The notes beneath the pieces were generated by a model. The model did no database searches, had not been told where the DNA came from, and saw only the letters and a program-made list of their open reading frames with translations. Shown piece after piece: positions 26,291 through 35,328 of a stretch of DNA of 64,000 bases. The DNA lies in assembly GCF_003149745.1 (NCBI RefSeq), contig NZ_QGEG01000001.1, positions 1,178,001 to 1,242,000 on the forward strand, in the 5' to 3' direction. A program made the position numbers and the translations under genes. The first letter of the stretch is position 1, and each line of letters begins with the position of its first letter. The stretch comes from Flagellimonas aquimarina (GTDB lineage Bacteria > Bacteroidota > Bacteroidia > Flavobacteriales > Flavobacteriaceae).

Positions 26291-27787
26291 CTAGGATTTT
26301 CCTGTCCAATATTCCAGTGCTTTAATGGCTTTGTACCATCCTTGAATGCCTTCTTCAATGGGTTTCCTTTCTGTAGATGGGTTAAAGTGAACATCGGTTT
26401 GCCATATATCCTGAATTTCCTCAGGGCTTTCCCAATAACCAACTGCCAATCCTGCTAGGTAAGCGGCACCCATAACCGTGGTTTCCACAATTTTTGGGCG
26501 AACTGTGATCGTGTTCAGGACATCAGACTGAAATTGCATGAGCATATTGTTTACGGTTGCACCTCCATCAACCCTTAACTCTTTAATGGAAATTCCAGAA
26601 TCGGCTTCCATAGCTTTTAAAATGTCCATAGTCTGGTATGCAATGGATTCCAATGCCGCCCTTGCAATATGGGCATCAGTGCTTCCTCTGGTCAACCCAA
26701 AAATAGTTCCCTGGGCGTACTGGTTCCAATGTGGTGCGCCCAATCCAGCAAATGCGGGAACAAAATAGACACCTTCGGAACTATCAACCGAACTGGCCAG
26801 TTGCTCCACCTCAGAAGAAGTTTTTATAATTTTCAAACTATCCCGTAACCACTGTACAACAGCTCCAGCAATGAAGATACTTCCTTCTAATGCATAGGTA
26901 GTTTTTCCATTTATTTTCCATGCTACGGTTGTAAGCAGATTGTTTTTGGAAACAATGGGTTTTTCTCCAATGTTCATAAGCATAAAACAGCCTGTGCCAT
27001 AGGTGTTTTTCACCATACCTTGTTTGGTGCACATTTGACCAAACAATGCCGCTTGCTGATCACCTGCAATACCCGCAATTGGAATTTTGGCAGCGAAAAA
27101 ATTTGGGCTTGTATGACCATAAACCTCACTGGATTGTTTTACTTCCGGTAACATACTTTTTGGAATGGTTAAAAGCTCCAAAAGTTCATCATCCCAATCC
27201 ATAGTGTTGATGTTGAATATTAAGGAACGGCAAGCGTTGGTTACGTCGGTAATATGAAGCTTTCCTTCTGTCATCTTCCAAATAAGCCAGGTATCAATAG
27301 TTCCCAGCACTAAATCACCTGCTTCTGCTTTTTCTCTGGCTCCTTCCACATTGTCCAGAATCCATTTCACCTTTGTGCCAGAGAAGTAGGAATCTATGAC
27401 CAAGCCTGTTTTTTCGCGGATCATTTCAGACTTTCCTTGACTTTTAAGTTCATCACAGTATCCAGAGGTTCGTTTGTCTTGCCAAACAATTGCATTGTAA
27501 ACAGGTTCACCGGTATTTCTGTCCCAAACCACAACGGTCTCACGCTGATTTGTAATTCCTATGGCAGCCAATTGTTCACCTTTTAGCCCTTTTTTGCTTA
27601 CGGCTTCGGCAGCCATTCCAGCTTGGGTCGCCCAAATTTCATTGGCGTCATGCTCTACCCATCCTGGTTTTGGGAAGATTTGTGTGAACTCTTTTTGTGC
27701 TACAGAGATTATAGCTCCCTTTTTATCAAAAACTACGGCTCTAGAACTTGTTGTGCCTTGATCTAAGGCAAGGATATATTGATTCAT
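26291..27787 (-). CDS. glpK: Glycerol kinase
   Basis: 498 residues, the usual length. [18 protein letters not shown] is the N-terminal ATP-binding signature of FGGY kinases; [42 protein letters not shown] and [15 protein letters not shown] are specific to glycerol kinase. It phosphorylates glycerol to sn-glycerol 3-phosphate using ATP. It is transcribed ahead of glpF. No glpD gene is in the window. The upstream promoter was not resolved. Together with GDPD it feeds glycerol from lipid or glycoside breakdown into metabolism. Confidence 0.96.
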   Translation of the reverse strand: MNQYILALDQGTTSSRAVVFDKKGAIISVAQKEFTQIFPKPGWVEHDANEIWATQAGMAAEAVSKKGLKGEQLAAIGITNQRETVVVWDRNTGEPVYNAIVWQDKRTSGYCDELKSQGKSEMIREKTGLVIDSYFSGTKVKWILDNVEGAREKAEAGDLVLGTIDTWLIWKMTEGKLHITDVTNACRSLIFNINTMDWDDELLELLTIPKSMLPEVKQSSEVYGHTSPNFFAAKIPIAGIAGDQQAALFGQMCTKQGMVKNTYGTGCFMLMNIGEKPIVSKNNLLTTVAWKINGKTTYALEGSIFIAGAVVQWLRDSLKIIKTSSEVEQLASSVDSSEGVYFVPAFAGLGAPHWNQYAQGTIFGLTRGSTDAHIARAALESIAYQTMDILKAMEADSGISIKELRVDGGATVNNMLMQFQSDVLNTITVRPKIVETTVMGAAYLAGLAVGYWESPEEIQDIWQTDVHFNPSTERKPIEEGIQGWYKAIKALEYWTGKS

Positions 27788-27858
27788 TTAGTTTAATTTA
27801 ATGCGTTTGAATTTACTAAAATAAATCGGAGTAGTTTTATTCGTCAAGATTATAAATT

Positions 27859-28398
27859 ATGAAAACATATATAGCACTCTTGAGGGGAATTAATGTAAGC
27901 GGCCAAAAGAAAATTAAAATGGTCGATTTAAAGCAGACTCTGGAAAACAGTGGACTACAAAATGTAAAAACCTATATTCAAAGTGGGAATATTGTTTTTG
28001 ATAGCGAGACTACTGAAACTGATATCCTTCAAGATACTATTTATGATGCAATTTTAAACGATTTTACTTTTGAAGTGCCAGTGTTAGTTAAAACGAGCGA
28101 TCAAATGGAACAGATTTTGGCTGCAAACCCTTTTGCGGATGAAGTGGAAACCAACAGACTGTACTTTGTGCTGCTAAAAAAACCTCCATCTCAAAGCTTG
28201 GTGGATGAGTTTAGCCAGTTAAATTTTGTGAACGAGGACTTTAAAGTAACCAATGCATGTGTTTATTTGTGCTGTAAAAAAGGATACGGGAATGCCAAGC
28301 TCAACAACAATCTTGTAGAAAGAAAGATAAAAGTACAAGCCACAACACGTAATTTAAAGACGATGCAAAAGTTGGTTGAGATGACAAAAGAAGCTTAG
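27859..28398 (+). CDS. DUF1697 family protein
   Basis: 179 residues, full length for the family. It begins TYIALLRGINVSGQKKIKM, the DUF1697 signature, and continues with VKTYIQSGNIVF, VPVLVKTSDQMEQILAANPF and the C-terminal KIKVQATTRNLKTMQKLVEM. The biochemical role is not known. It is divergent from glpK and convergent with the TspO gene, 17 bp stop to stop. No membrane segment or signal peptide, so it is cytoplasmic. Confidence 0.88.
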   Translation: MKTYIALLRGINVSGQKKIKMVDLKQTLENSGLQNVKTYIQSGNIVFDSETTETDILQDTIYDAILNDFTFEVPVLVKTSDQMEQILAANPFADEVETNRLYFVLLKKPPSQSLVDEFSQLNFVNEDFKVTNACVYLCCKKGYGNAKLNNNLVERKIKVQATTRNLKTMQKLVEMTKEA

Positions 28399-28415
28399 AC
28401 ATCCAATCGGAAAAA

Positions 28416-28889
28416 TCAATTCAATTCCCAGATTTTATAGTTAAGCAGGGAAGCAAAGAGAACCCACATTAAATAAGGGATTAGCAAAAAGGCGGCTGTT
28501 TTACTTACTACCTTGAACCATTTTATCGTCAAAATAATTAGAGTCAAGAGAAGAAGGATCACCAGTAGAGCCCAAGAAGGACTTTTGAACCCAAAGAAAA
28601 CAATGCTCCAAAGCGCATTAAAAAGAAGTTGAAAACCAAAGTGATAAAGAGCAGTCTTTACCCAGATATGATGAAAACCTTTAGACCAAACTATTCCGGC
28701 GGCAATACCCATTAAGATATAAAGTGATGTCCATACAGGTGCAAAAATCCAATTGGGAGGATTAAAATTTGGCTTGTTCAAGGTCAGATACCAATCATTC
28801 ACAGAACTCTGTGTAGCAAAGCTGGATAAAAAACCTATAAGCAGGCAAACGGTAATAGCAATTAGGATGTAAACAACCTTTTTCTTCAT
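28416..28889 (-). CDS. tspO: TspO/MBR family membrane protein
   Basis: 157 residues from the ATG at 28889; a GTG three codons upstream (28898) is a less likely start. Five membrane helices. The family hallmarks are LNKPNFNPPNWIFAPVWTSL followed by YILMGIAAG, and the conserved ALWSIVFFG and YLMWVLFASLLN. TspO proteins bind porphyrins and sterol-like ligands and influence tetrapyrrole or stress responses; the bacterial role varies. The neighbours give no further hint, since the gene stands between DUF1697 (convergent) and mvaD (divergent). Confidence 0.92.
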   Translation of the reverse strand: MKKKVVYILIAITVCLLIGFLSSFATQSSVNDWYLTLNKPNFNPPNWIFAPVWTSLYILMGIAAGIVWSKGFHHIWVKTALYHFGFQLLFNALWSIVFFGFKSPSWALLVILLLLTLIILTIKWFKVVSKTAAFLLIPYLMWVLFASLLNYKIWELN

Positions 28890-28958
28890 GATTGGCACAA
28901 TTCCCCCTAAAATAAGAATTTATTTGTACCCATATTCCTTCAAGCGCCTTGCATCTTT

Positions 28959-28966
28959 TATATTTG
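28959..28966 (+). promoter_or_regulatory. -7 promoter box of mvaD
   Basis: TATATTTG matches TAnnTTTG exactly, 16 bp before the ATG at 28983. A clear -33 element at normal spacing was not found. Confidence 0.4.
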
Positions 28967-28982
28967 TCCAAATATTTTTCTA

Positions 28983-30077
28983 ATGACAGAAAAAGACTTT
29001 CTTCCCAACGCGTATGCTAATTTGCCAGCAAGAGGAAAAGTAAAATGGAAAGCCCCCAGTAATATTGCTTTGGTAAAGTATTGGGGAAAAAGAGCAAATC
29101 AAATTCCGGCCAATCCTTCCATCAGTTTTACATTGGATGCCTGTGCAACCACAACATCTGTTGAGTACACTAAAAAGGAGGATATTTCACAATTCTCTTT
29201 TGATTTGTTTTTTGAAGGAAAGCCCAAAGAAGATTTCAAACCCAAGATCCTAACCTTTTTTGAGCGAATAGAAGAATACTTGCCGTTCCTAAAAAAATAT
29301 CACTTTATAATTGAAACCTCCAACTCCTTTCCTCATAGCAGTGGCATTGCTTCGTCTGCTAGCGGAATGGCAGCTTTGGCACTATGTTTAGTGGACATTG
29401 AGAAAAGTATAGATAAAGGTATTACGGATACTTTTTTCTTGAAAAAAGCATCTTTTTTAGCACGTTTGGGTTCAGGAAGTGCATGTAGAAGTGTTAAAGG
29501 TGATCTGGTCCAATGGGGAGAGCACAAGGGTATTGCTGAAAGCTCCAATCTATATGGGGTTGACTACCCCTTTAGAGTTAATCCCGTTTTTAAAAACTTT
29601 CATGATAGTATTTTGTTAGTGCACAAGGGGCAAAAACAGGTCAGTAGTACTGTGGGCCATAATTTAATGCATGACCATCCTTATGCTGAAAGGCGCTTCG
29701 CGCAGGCACATGATAATTTGGATAAACTTAAAAAAGTGTTTGAATCTGGTGATTTGGAGGAATTTGTCAATATTGTTGAAAGTGAGGCTTTAACCTTACA
29801 TGCCATGATGATGACCAGCATGCCTTACTTTGTTTTAATGAAACCAGATACGTTGCAAATCATCAATAAAATCTGGAATTTTAGGGAAGAAACCAATGTG
29901 CCCATTTGCTTTACATTGGATGCAGGCGCAAATGTACATGTGTTATATCCAGAATCGGTAAAGGAGAAAGTAACCCAATTTATTCAGGATGAATTGGTTG
30001 CGCATTGTGAGAATGGTCATTATATTTGCGACCGAATTGGGAGCGGAGCAAAAAAATTAATTGTTCATGAGGAGTAA
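28983..30077 (+). CDS. mvaD: Diphosphomevalonate decarboxylase
   Basis: 364 residues of the GHMP superfamily. WKAPSNIALVKYWGKRANQ and NPSISFTLDACATTTSV at the N-terminus and SSGIASSASGMAALALCL (the phosphate-binding loop) are diagnostic; RLGSGSACRSVKG and FTLDAGANVHVLYP are conserved active-site regions. The enzyme converts mevalonate 5-diphosphate to isopentenyl diphosphate with ATP. A mevalonate kinase-like gene and a UbiA prenyltransferase follow on the same strand, so this is an isoprenoid block. Use of the mevalonate rather than the MEP route is common in Flavobacteriaceae. Confidence 0.95.
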   Translation: MTEKDFLPNAYANLPARGKVKWKAPSNIALVKYWGKRANQIPANPSISFTLDACATTTSVEYTKKEDISQFSFDLFFEGKPKEDFKPKILTFFERIEEYLPFLKKYHFIIETSNSFPHSSGIASSASGMAALALCLVDIEKSIDKGITDTFFLKKASFLARLGSGSACRSVKGDLVQWGEHKGIAESSNLYGVDYPFRVNPVFKNFHDSILLVHKGQKQVSSTVGHNLMHDHPYAERRFAQAHDNLDKLKKVFESGDLEEFVNIVESEALTLHAMMMTSMPYFVLMKPDTLQIINKIWNFREETNVPICFTLDAGANVHVLYPESVKEKVTQFIQDELVAHCENGHYICDRIGSGAKKLIVHEE

Positions 30078-30169
30078 TTAAGAATGATGAACGACGTTAA
30101 TTAAAGTCGATTGACGTTTTAAAGTAAGGAATAGCTATTTAAAACAAATATTGTTTATCTTTAAAACGC

Positions 30170-30202
30170 TTTGCATTAAACAAAATTGGATTTATATCTT
30201 TG
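30170..30202 (+). promoter_or_regulatory. Flavobacterial promoter upstream of the mevalonate kinase gene
   Basis: TTTG at 30170-30173 (-33) and TATCTTTG at 30195-30202 (-7, exact TAnnTTTG) are spaced by 21 bp. Transcription should start within a few bases of the ATG at 30212, giving a nearly leaderless mRNA, and this favours that ATG over the TTG at 30200. Confidence 0.65.
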
Positions 30203-30211
30203 TATCAATCA

Positions 30212-31150
30212 ATGAAAGGACCCTTATTTTATTCTAAAATTCTACTTTTTGGTGAGTATGGGATTATTAAAGATTCCAAAGGACTTTCTATTCCTTATAA
30301 TTTTTTCAAAGGGGCTCTAAAGACAGATGAAAACCCATCTGATTTGGCTCAAAAATCAAATGAAAGTTTAACGGCATACGTTCATTACCTTTCAAAATTG
30401 GAAAGAGAAGAACAAGGTCTTGTTTCTTTTGATTTGGAAACCTTGGCCAATGATGTGGAAAGAGGAATGTATTTTGATAGTTCTATTCCCCAAGGTTACG
30501 GCATTGGAAGCAGTGGGGCTTTGGTGGCGGCTATTTATGATAAATATGCCACTGATAAAATAACGGTTCTCGAGAATCTGACCCGTGAAAAATTACTGAG
30601 ACTAAAAGAGATTTTTGGAAAGATGGAATCGTTCTTTCACGGTAAATCTTCAGGACTTGATCCATTGAACAGTTATCTAAGTCTGCCAATCCTTATTAAT
30701 TCCAAGGATAATATAGAATCCACTAGCATTCCTTCACAGAATATAGAAGGCAAAGGAGCGGTTTTTTTATTGGATAGTGGAATTACAGGAGAGACAGCAC
30801 CTATGGTACAGATTTTCATGGAAAAAATGAAACAAGAAGGATTTCGTAGTATGATCAAAAATCAGTTCATTAAGCATACAGACGCTTGTGTAGAGGATTT
30901 TTTGAACGGAAATATGAAATCACTTTTTGGAAACCTAAAACAACTTTCCAATGTTGTGTTTGATAATTTCAAACCCATGATTCCATCTAAATTTCACAAA
31001 CTTTGGCAACAAGGTATAGAGACCAATGATTACTATCTAAAGCTATGTGGATCTGGCGGTGGAGGCTATATTTTGGGCTTTACGCAAGATTTTGATAAAG
31101 CTAAGAAAGCCCTCAAAGGACACAATTTGGAAGTGGTCTACAACTTCTAA
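30212..31150 (+). CDS. GHMP kinase, probable mevalonate kinase
   Basis: 312 residues from the ATG at 30212, just after a strong promoter. FYSKILLFGEYGIIKDSKGL is the N-terminal GHMP motif, GYGIGSSGALVAAIYDKY (about 93-110) the ATP-binding loop with the P-x-GxGSSG pattern, and KLCGSGGGGYILGFT the C-terminal glycine-rich motif. It is most like flavobacterial mevalonate kinases. Phosphomevalonate kinase is also possible because the family is divergent in this phylum. Its position two genes around mvaD supports a role in the mevalonate route. The next gene follows after 9 bp. Confidence 0.82.
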   Translation: MKGPLFYSKILLFGEYGIIKDSKGLSIPYNFFKGALKTDENPSDLAQKSNESLTAYVHYLSKLEREEQGLVSFDLETLANDVERGMYFDSSIPQGYGIGSSGALVAAIYDKYATDKITVLENLTREKLLRLKEIFGKMESFFHGKSSGLDPLNSYLSLPILINSKDNIESTSIPSQNIEGKGAVFLLDSGITGETAPMVQIFMEKMKQEGFRSMIKNQFIKHTDACVEDFLNGNMKSLFGNLKQLSNVVFDNFKPMIPSKFHKLWQQGIETNDYYLKLCGSGGGGYILGFTQDFDKAKKALKGHNLEVVYNF

Positions 31151-31159
31151 AACAATCAA

Positions 31160-32065
31160 ATGCTTAATAGAAAAAATAAACTCCTGCTGTTTAAGCTATT
31201 GAGTTTGTTTTCCGTTGTCAGAGGTTATAACATTCTGGTTATTACACTGGCTCAATATTTAGCATCAATTTATATCCTTGCTCCAAATTTACCGTTAAGG
31301 ACAGTAGTCTTGGACATCAATCTTTTTCTTATTGTCACGGCTTCCGCTTTGGTAATTGCAAGTGGATATATCATCAATAATTTTTACGATGCGGAAAAGG
31401 ACTTGATCAATAAACCAACTAAGACCATGTTGGATAGACTTGTAAGCCAGCGGTTCAAGCTTACAACGTATTTCATTCTTAATTTTTTGGCTGTTCTTGC
31501 GGCAAGTTATATTTCGTTTAGGGCCGTAATGTTTTTTTCGTCCTACATTTTTGGGATTTGGTTGTACTCGCACAAATTAAAACGTGTTCCCTTTATAGGT
31601 AACTTGGTTTCGTCCTCTCTGGCAATAACCCCGTTTTTTGTTGTTTTTGTGTATTACGGAAACTTTGAGACGGTAATTTTTGTTCATGCCCTTTTTCTGT
31701 TTTTGCTGATTTTAGCGCGTGAAATGATCAAGGATCTAGAGAATATGGCGGGAGATATGGCCCAAAACTACAGAACAATACCAATAATCTACGGCGCCAA
31801 GGTTTCAAAAGCACTTATCGGGTTATTGATTATTTTAACTTTGGTCCCCTCACTTTTATTGATCAACACTTTTGATGTTGGTTATATGTATGTATATTTT
31901 TTGGCCTGCATTGTACTCTTGGGGCTTTTTATCATTTTGTTATGGAAGGCCACGGGTAAAAAGCATTATGTTTGGTTGCACAATATTCTAAAATTCATCA
32001 TTGTCGCCGGTGTTTTTAGTATTTTATTAATTGATGTTGATTTGGTTTTAAATCGAATTTTATAA
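31160..32065 (+). CDS. UbiA-family prenyltransferase, geranylgeranylglycerol-phosphate synthase-like
   Basis: 301 residues, about eight to nine membrane helices. The first Asp-rich motif reads NNFYDAEKDLINKP (prenyl diphosphate/Mg binding) and the second is LAREMIKDLENMAGDMAQNY. These features place it in the UbiA superfamily, in the group usually annotated geranylgeranylglycerol-phosphate geranylgeranyltransferase in Flavobacteria. It would attach a polyprenyl group to an acceptor in the membrane; the true acceptor is not known. It sits between a mevalonate kinase-like gene and a nitrilase gene that starts at its stop codon (TAATG). Confidence 0.85.
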   Translation: MLNRKNKLLLFKLLSLFSVVRGYNILVITLAQYLASIYILAPNLPLRTVVLDINLFLIVTASALVIASGYIINNFYDAEKDLINKPTKTMLDRLVSQRFKLTTYFILNFLAVLAASYISFRAVMFFSSYIFGIWLYSHKLKRVPFIGNLVSSSLAITPFFVVFVYYGNFETVIFVHALFLFLLILAREMIKDLENMAGDMAQNYRTIPIIYGAKVSKALIGLLIILTLVPSLLLINTFDVGYMYVYFLACIVLLGLFIILLWKATGKKHYVWLHNILKFIIVAGVFSILLIDVDLVLNRIL

Positions 32066-33015
32066 TGGAAAACCTGTTGAAAGTGGCAATGGCACAGATT
32101 GCCCCAGTTTGGTTGAACAAACAAGCAACCATAGAAAAAATTGAAAATGCAATACAAGAAGCGGCAAAGGAAAAAGCGGAACTGATTGTTTTTGGCGAGG
32201 CTTTCTTACCCGGATATCCCTTTTGGCTGGCTCATACGGAAGGAGCAGCTTGGGACTTGAAAGTCAATAAGGAATTACATGCCCATTATACCAGAAATTC
32301 AATTCAGATTGAAGAAGGCGAATTGGATACAATTTGCAAATTGGCCAAAGAAAATGGGATGGCAATATATTTGGGTATGATGGAGCGGGCCAAAGATCGT
32401 GGCGGTCATAGCTTATATTGTTCTTTGGTGTATATAGATCAAAAAGGAGAGATAAAATCCGTACACAGAAAGTTACAGCCTACCTATGACGAGCGCCTTA
32501 CTTGGGCTCCCGGCGATGGCCATGGACTAAAAGTGCATCCATTAAAACAATTCACGGTCGGGGGGCTTAACTGTTGGGAGAATTGGATGCCTTTACCACG
32601 TGCAGCCTTATATGGCCAAGGAGAAAATTTACACGTAGCCGTATGGCCGGGAGGGCTGCATAATACCAAAGACATTACCAGGTTCGTTGCTCGGGAGTCT
32701 AGGAGTTTTGTGATTTCGGTTTCTTCGTTGATGAACACTTCCAACTTTCCCAAAGACACTCCGCATTTGGATAAAATCTTGGAAAAAGCACCAGAGGTGC
32801 TTGCCGATGGAGGTTCCGCTATTGCGGGCCCAGATGGGGAATGGATTGTTGAACCAGTTGTGAATTCTGAAGGATTGATCTACCAGACCCTGGATTTTAA
32901 TCGAGTTTATGAAGAAAGACAAAATTTTGATCCTGTTGGACATTACTCTAGGCCAGACGTAACCAAATTATATGTAAATAGAGAAAGACAATCCACTGTA
33001 GACTTCAAAGATTAG
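32065..33015 (+). CDS. Nitrilase-superfamily carbon-nitrogen hydrolase
   Basis: 316 residues with the Glu-Lys-Cys triad: Glu45 in VFGEAFLPGYPFW, Lys in HRKLQPTYDERLTWAPGDG and Cys in GGLNCWENWMPLPR. The motif spacing and the CWEN context match true nitrilase-type enzymes (aliphatic or aryl nitrilases and cyanide hydratases) rather than amidases or omega-amidase. It would hydrolyse an organic nitrile to a carboxylate and ammonia. It overlaps the UbiA gene by one base, which implies coupled translation, although no functional link is obvious. No signal peptide. Confidence 0.88.
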   Translation: MENLLKVAMAQIAPVWLNKQATIEKIENAIQEAAKEKAELIVFGEAFLPGYPFWLAHTEGAAWDLKVNKELHAHYTRNSIQIEEGELDTICKLAKENGMAIYLGMMERAKDRGGHSLYCSLVYIDQKGEIKSVHRKLQPTYDERLTWAPGDGHGLKVHPLKQFTVGGLNCWENWMPLPRAALYGQGENLHVAVWPGGLHNTKDITRFVARESRSFVISVSSLMNTSNFPKDTPHLDKILEKAPEVLADGGSAIAGPDGEWIVEPVVNSEGLIYQTLDFNRVYEERQNFDPVGHYSRPDVTKLYVNRERQSTVDFKD

Positions 33016-33017
33016 TT

Positions 33018-33058
33018 TTAGGGTCGTGGCCTGATCATACATATAAAAACGACCCTAA
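33018..33058 (+). terminator. Inverted repeat after the nitrilase gene
   Basis: TTAGGGTCGT (33018-33027) and ACGACCCTAA (33049-33058) are perfect 10-bp arms with a 21-base loop, beginning 2 bp after the nitrilase stop. No U-run follows, so it may be a weak terminator or a 3' stabiliser. Confidence 0.45.
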
Positions 33059-33107
33059 TTAATGACCAAGGCCGCTTTTATATATATGCATTGCTATCTT
33101 TAGTCTT

Positions 33108-33623
33108 TTATTCTCTTATAGGTATCATGTTGGAAATATCCACAGGAAAGCTGTCATATTTATTATATAGTTTTAAATATTTTTCTGGGTCAATGGGAAC
33201 TTCATTTAACGTTTCGTGCAAACCTTTAAAGAATCCTTCCCGCTTTTGAGAAGGGTTGAAAATTAATGTCAGTTTTACGGTTTCATTAGTGTCGTTTTTA
33301 AATCCATGAGGCGTAAATCTGGGAATATATGCAACAGTTCCTGGTTCAGCTTGATATTCTTTGTCTGCAACTTGCATGGTTAAAACGCCTTCGTTCACAA
33401 TAAAAGTTTCATCCATAAATCTATGGTAGTGTAATTTTGCGCCTATAGCCATGGGGGGCAAAGAGATTTCATAAATACCCAATTGATCATTGGACATTTT
33501 ACTGGTGACTTTAAATGTTATTGAAATAGTGTTTAGCTCAAGTTTTTCTCCTTCATTTGGTTTGATGATGGTTGCATTATCTTTTAAGTCGTCTTCAAAG
33601 TAATTTTCTTTAATTGTATTCAT
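33108..33623 (-). CDS. Cupin-domain protein
   Basis: 171 residues. One cupin barrel: motif 1 is KLHYHRFMDETFIVNEGVL (two His and a Glu for metal) and motif 2 has PRFTPHGFKND with the third His. The C-terminal 50 residues are an extra tail (GFFKGLHETLNEVPIDPEKY). It overlaps the azoreductase gene by 14 bp and follows it on the same strand. With the ECF sigma gene upstream, this forms a three-gene group. It could be a metal-dependent dioxygenase or a small-molecule sensor. Confidence 0.82.
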   Translation of the reverse strand: MNTIKENYFEDDLKDNATIIKPNEGEKLELNTISITFKVTSKMSNDQLGIYEISLPPMAIGAKLHYHRFMDETFIVNEGVLTMQVADKEYQAEPGTVAYIPRFTPHGFKNDTNETVKLTLIFNPSQKREGFFKGLHETLNEVPIDPEKYLKLYNKYDSFPVDISNMIPIRE

Positions 33624-34239
33624 TGCTTAGTTTTTTGAATGATTGGTTGATACTGTTTTGTAATACGAGTTTATTTTGTTCCACTATGCTGCGGTCACCT
33701 GTGCCTTCCAATGAAAACAGTTCTTTGGTCTTTATTCCCATATGTCCCAAAATTGCCTGAAGGTATGGTTCTTGAAAATCGTACTGCTCCATTGGCGAAC
33801 CTTTATAGGTGCCTCCTTTTGCGGTTATCAGATAAGCTATTTTCTTTTCCAGCAAACCGTAATAACCACCTTCATTGATATTGAAAGTATGTCCAATCCT
33901 TACAATTTGGTCCAAATATGCTTTTAGGTTAGAAGGAATGTTCAAATTGTACAAAGGACTATTGATTAAGATTTCATCAGCAGATTTTAATTCTGCAATT
34001 AGTTCATCCGATAGAGCAGTGGCTTTTTTATGTTCTTGAGTCATGGACTCAACCGGAGTATAAAATCCCTCAATAGTGTTGTTTTGAATATGAGGTAATT
34101 GTTGTTTTGCAAGGTCTCTGCGAATAACTGCTCCTTCAGGGTTTGCTTTTATCCAGTTTCTCTCAAAGTGATCCGCTAGCTCCCTAGAGTGAGAACCAGT
34201 AATCCTGGAGCTGCAATCTATTCGTAATAATGTTTTCAT
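33610..34239 (-). CDS. azoR: FMN-dependent NADH-azoreductase/quinone reductase
   Basis: 209 residues with flavodoxin-like fold. LRIDCSSRITGSHSRELADH is the FMN phosphate site, SADEILINSPLYNLNIPSNL and KAYLDQIVRIGHTFNI the central motif, and YLITAKGGTY the isoalloxazine site, all typical of AzoR. The enzyme reduces quinones and azo compounds with NADH. It follows the ECF sigma factor gene by 57 bp. ECF41-type sigma genes are usually paired with a redox or carboxymuconolactone-type gene that they control, so this gene is a likely target. Confidence 0.9.
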   Translation of the reverse strand: MKTLLRIDCSSRITGSHSRELADHFERNWIKANPEGAVIRRDLAKQQLPHIQNNTIEGFYTPVESMTQEHKKATALSDELIAELKSADEILINSPLYNLNIPSNLKAYLDQIVRIGHTFNINEGGYYGLLEKKIAYLITAKGGTYKGSPMEQYDFQEPYLQAILGHMGIKTKELFSLEGTGDRSIVEQNKLVLQNSINQSFKKLSNEYN

Positions 34240-34296
34240 CTATTGATGTTTTAAATTCAATAGAATGACAAAACGGAAAGAAAAAACGTGACGGAT

Positions 34297-35127
34297 TTAT
34301 AGAAAAAGGGATTTTAGTTTATTTGGGTCAACTATAGAGTAGATGCTTTTGATTTTCATTCCTTCCAATTCAAAAACTTGGCAATTATATAAAAGTTCAT
34401 TTTGATAATATAAGATTGCAGGTTGATGATTTACAGAACTGATTCTAAATTTAAGTCCGGTTAAAAAGGCCCTATATACATATAATAACAATTTGGAAGT
34501 GTTGGTTATCCCCGTTGTCAGCTCCCTTACTACTTTAATGTTTTTACCGCCATCGGCAGCCAATAGAATATCTTCCGACAGCAGTTTTTCCAGAGCGGTA
34601 ATGTCTCCATTTTTTATTGCATGGATGTAATGCTCTATAGGTTCAATGTTTTGCGCATGATTGTTAAGATTGCCTGTCTTATGGTTTGCCATCTTTGCTT
34701 TTGCCCTGCTTAACAGTTTTCTGGAGTTTTCGATTGTGAAACCAATGGTTTCTGCAATTTCTTTGTGAGAATAGTCAAAAGCTTCTTTTAAAATGAAGAC
34801 AGCTCGCTCTTTTGCCGTTAGCTTTTCAAGAAGAACAAGCATTGAGTAGGACAATATCTCTTCTTTGTTAATGTTTTCGTCTGCATTTTCTGTTGAAAAT
34901 GGTTCAGGTAGGTATACGTTGTTTGTTGTGAATTTATCTCTCTTCTTTCTTAGATTAATAGATTGGTTGATTACCGATTTGATTAAATACCCAAACTCAT
35001 TTTCAATGTGCTCCTTATCTATGGAAAGGTATTTTACCAGAATATCTTGAACAGCATCTTTTGCATCTTCGGATGAGCCAATAATATTATAGGCGTAGGG
35101 GAATAATTTGTTTTGATAATTTTTCAA
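34297..35127 (-). CDS. ECF41-like RNA polymerase sigma factor with SnoaL-like C-terminal domain
   Basis: 276 residues from a TTG start; an in-frame stop lies just upstream and region 2 begins immediately, so this start is favoured. Sigma region 2 is FPYAYNIIGSSEDAKDAVQD, region 4 is KLTAKERAVFILKEAFDYSH with KEIAETIGFTIENSRKLLSR. Residues about 165-276 form a SnoaL/NTF2-like domain (HYIHAIKNGDITALEKLLSE onwards). This is the ECF41 layout, where the C-terminal domain controls sigma activity instead of a separate anti-sigma factor. The adjacent azoreductase and cupin genes are probable targets. Inducing signal unknown. Confidence 0.88.
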   Translation of the reverse strand: MKNYQNKLFPYAYNIIGSSEDAKDAVQDILVKYLSIDKEHIENEFGYLIKSVINQSINLRKKRDKFTTNNVYLPEPFSTENADENINKEEILSYSMLVLLEKLTAKERAVFILKEAFDYSHKEIAETIGFTIENSRKLLSRAKAKMANHKTGNLNNHAQNIEPIEHYIHAIKNGDITALEKLLSEDILLAADGGKNIKVVRELTTGITNTSKLLLYVYRAFLTGLKFRISSVNHQPAILYYQNELLYNCQVFELEGMKIKSIYSIVDPNKLKSLFL

Positions 35128-35282
35128 ACCTGGTATTTATGTTATGTGGGTATGACAATTTGAATAATAAAAACGTGACATTTTGATTGAAATTGGTGAT
35201 TAGGACATGAACTTTTTTTTGCACAACGCATACTTGAAGTTCGGAAATTTTATCAAGCCTGCCCAAGGATTACCAATCTGTA

Positions 35283-35311
35283 TTTTTAGGCAATAGAAAA
35301 CACTACCTTTG
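35283..35311 (+). promoter_or_regulatory. Promoter of the pseudouridine synthase gene
   Basis: TACCTTTG (35304-35311) matches TAnnTTTG, with a T-rich -33-like stretch at 35283-35287. Start of transcription would be about 10 bp before the ATG at 35329. Confidence 0.45.
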
Positions 35312-35328
35312 CAAAAAATTAATGACTG

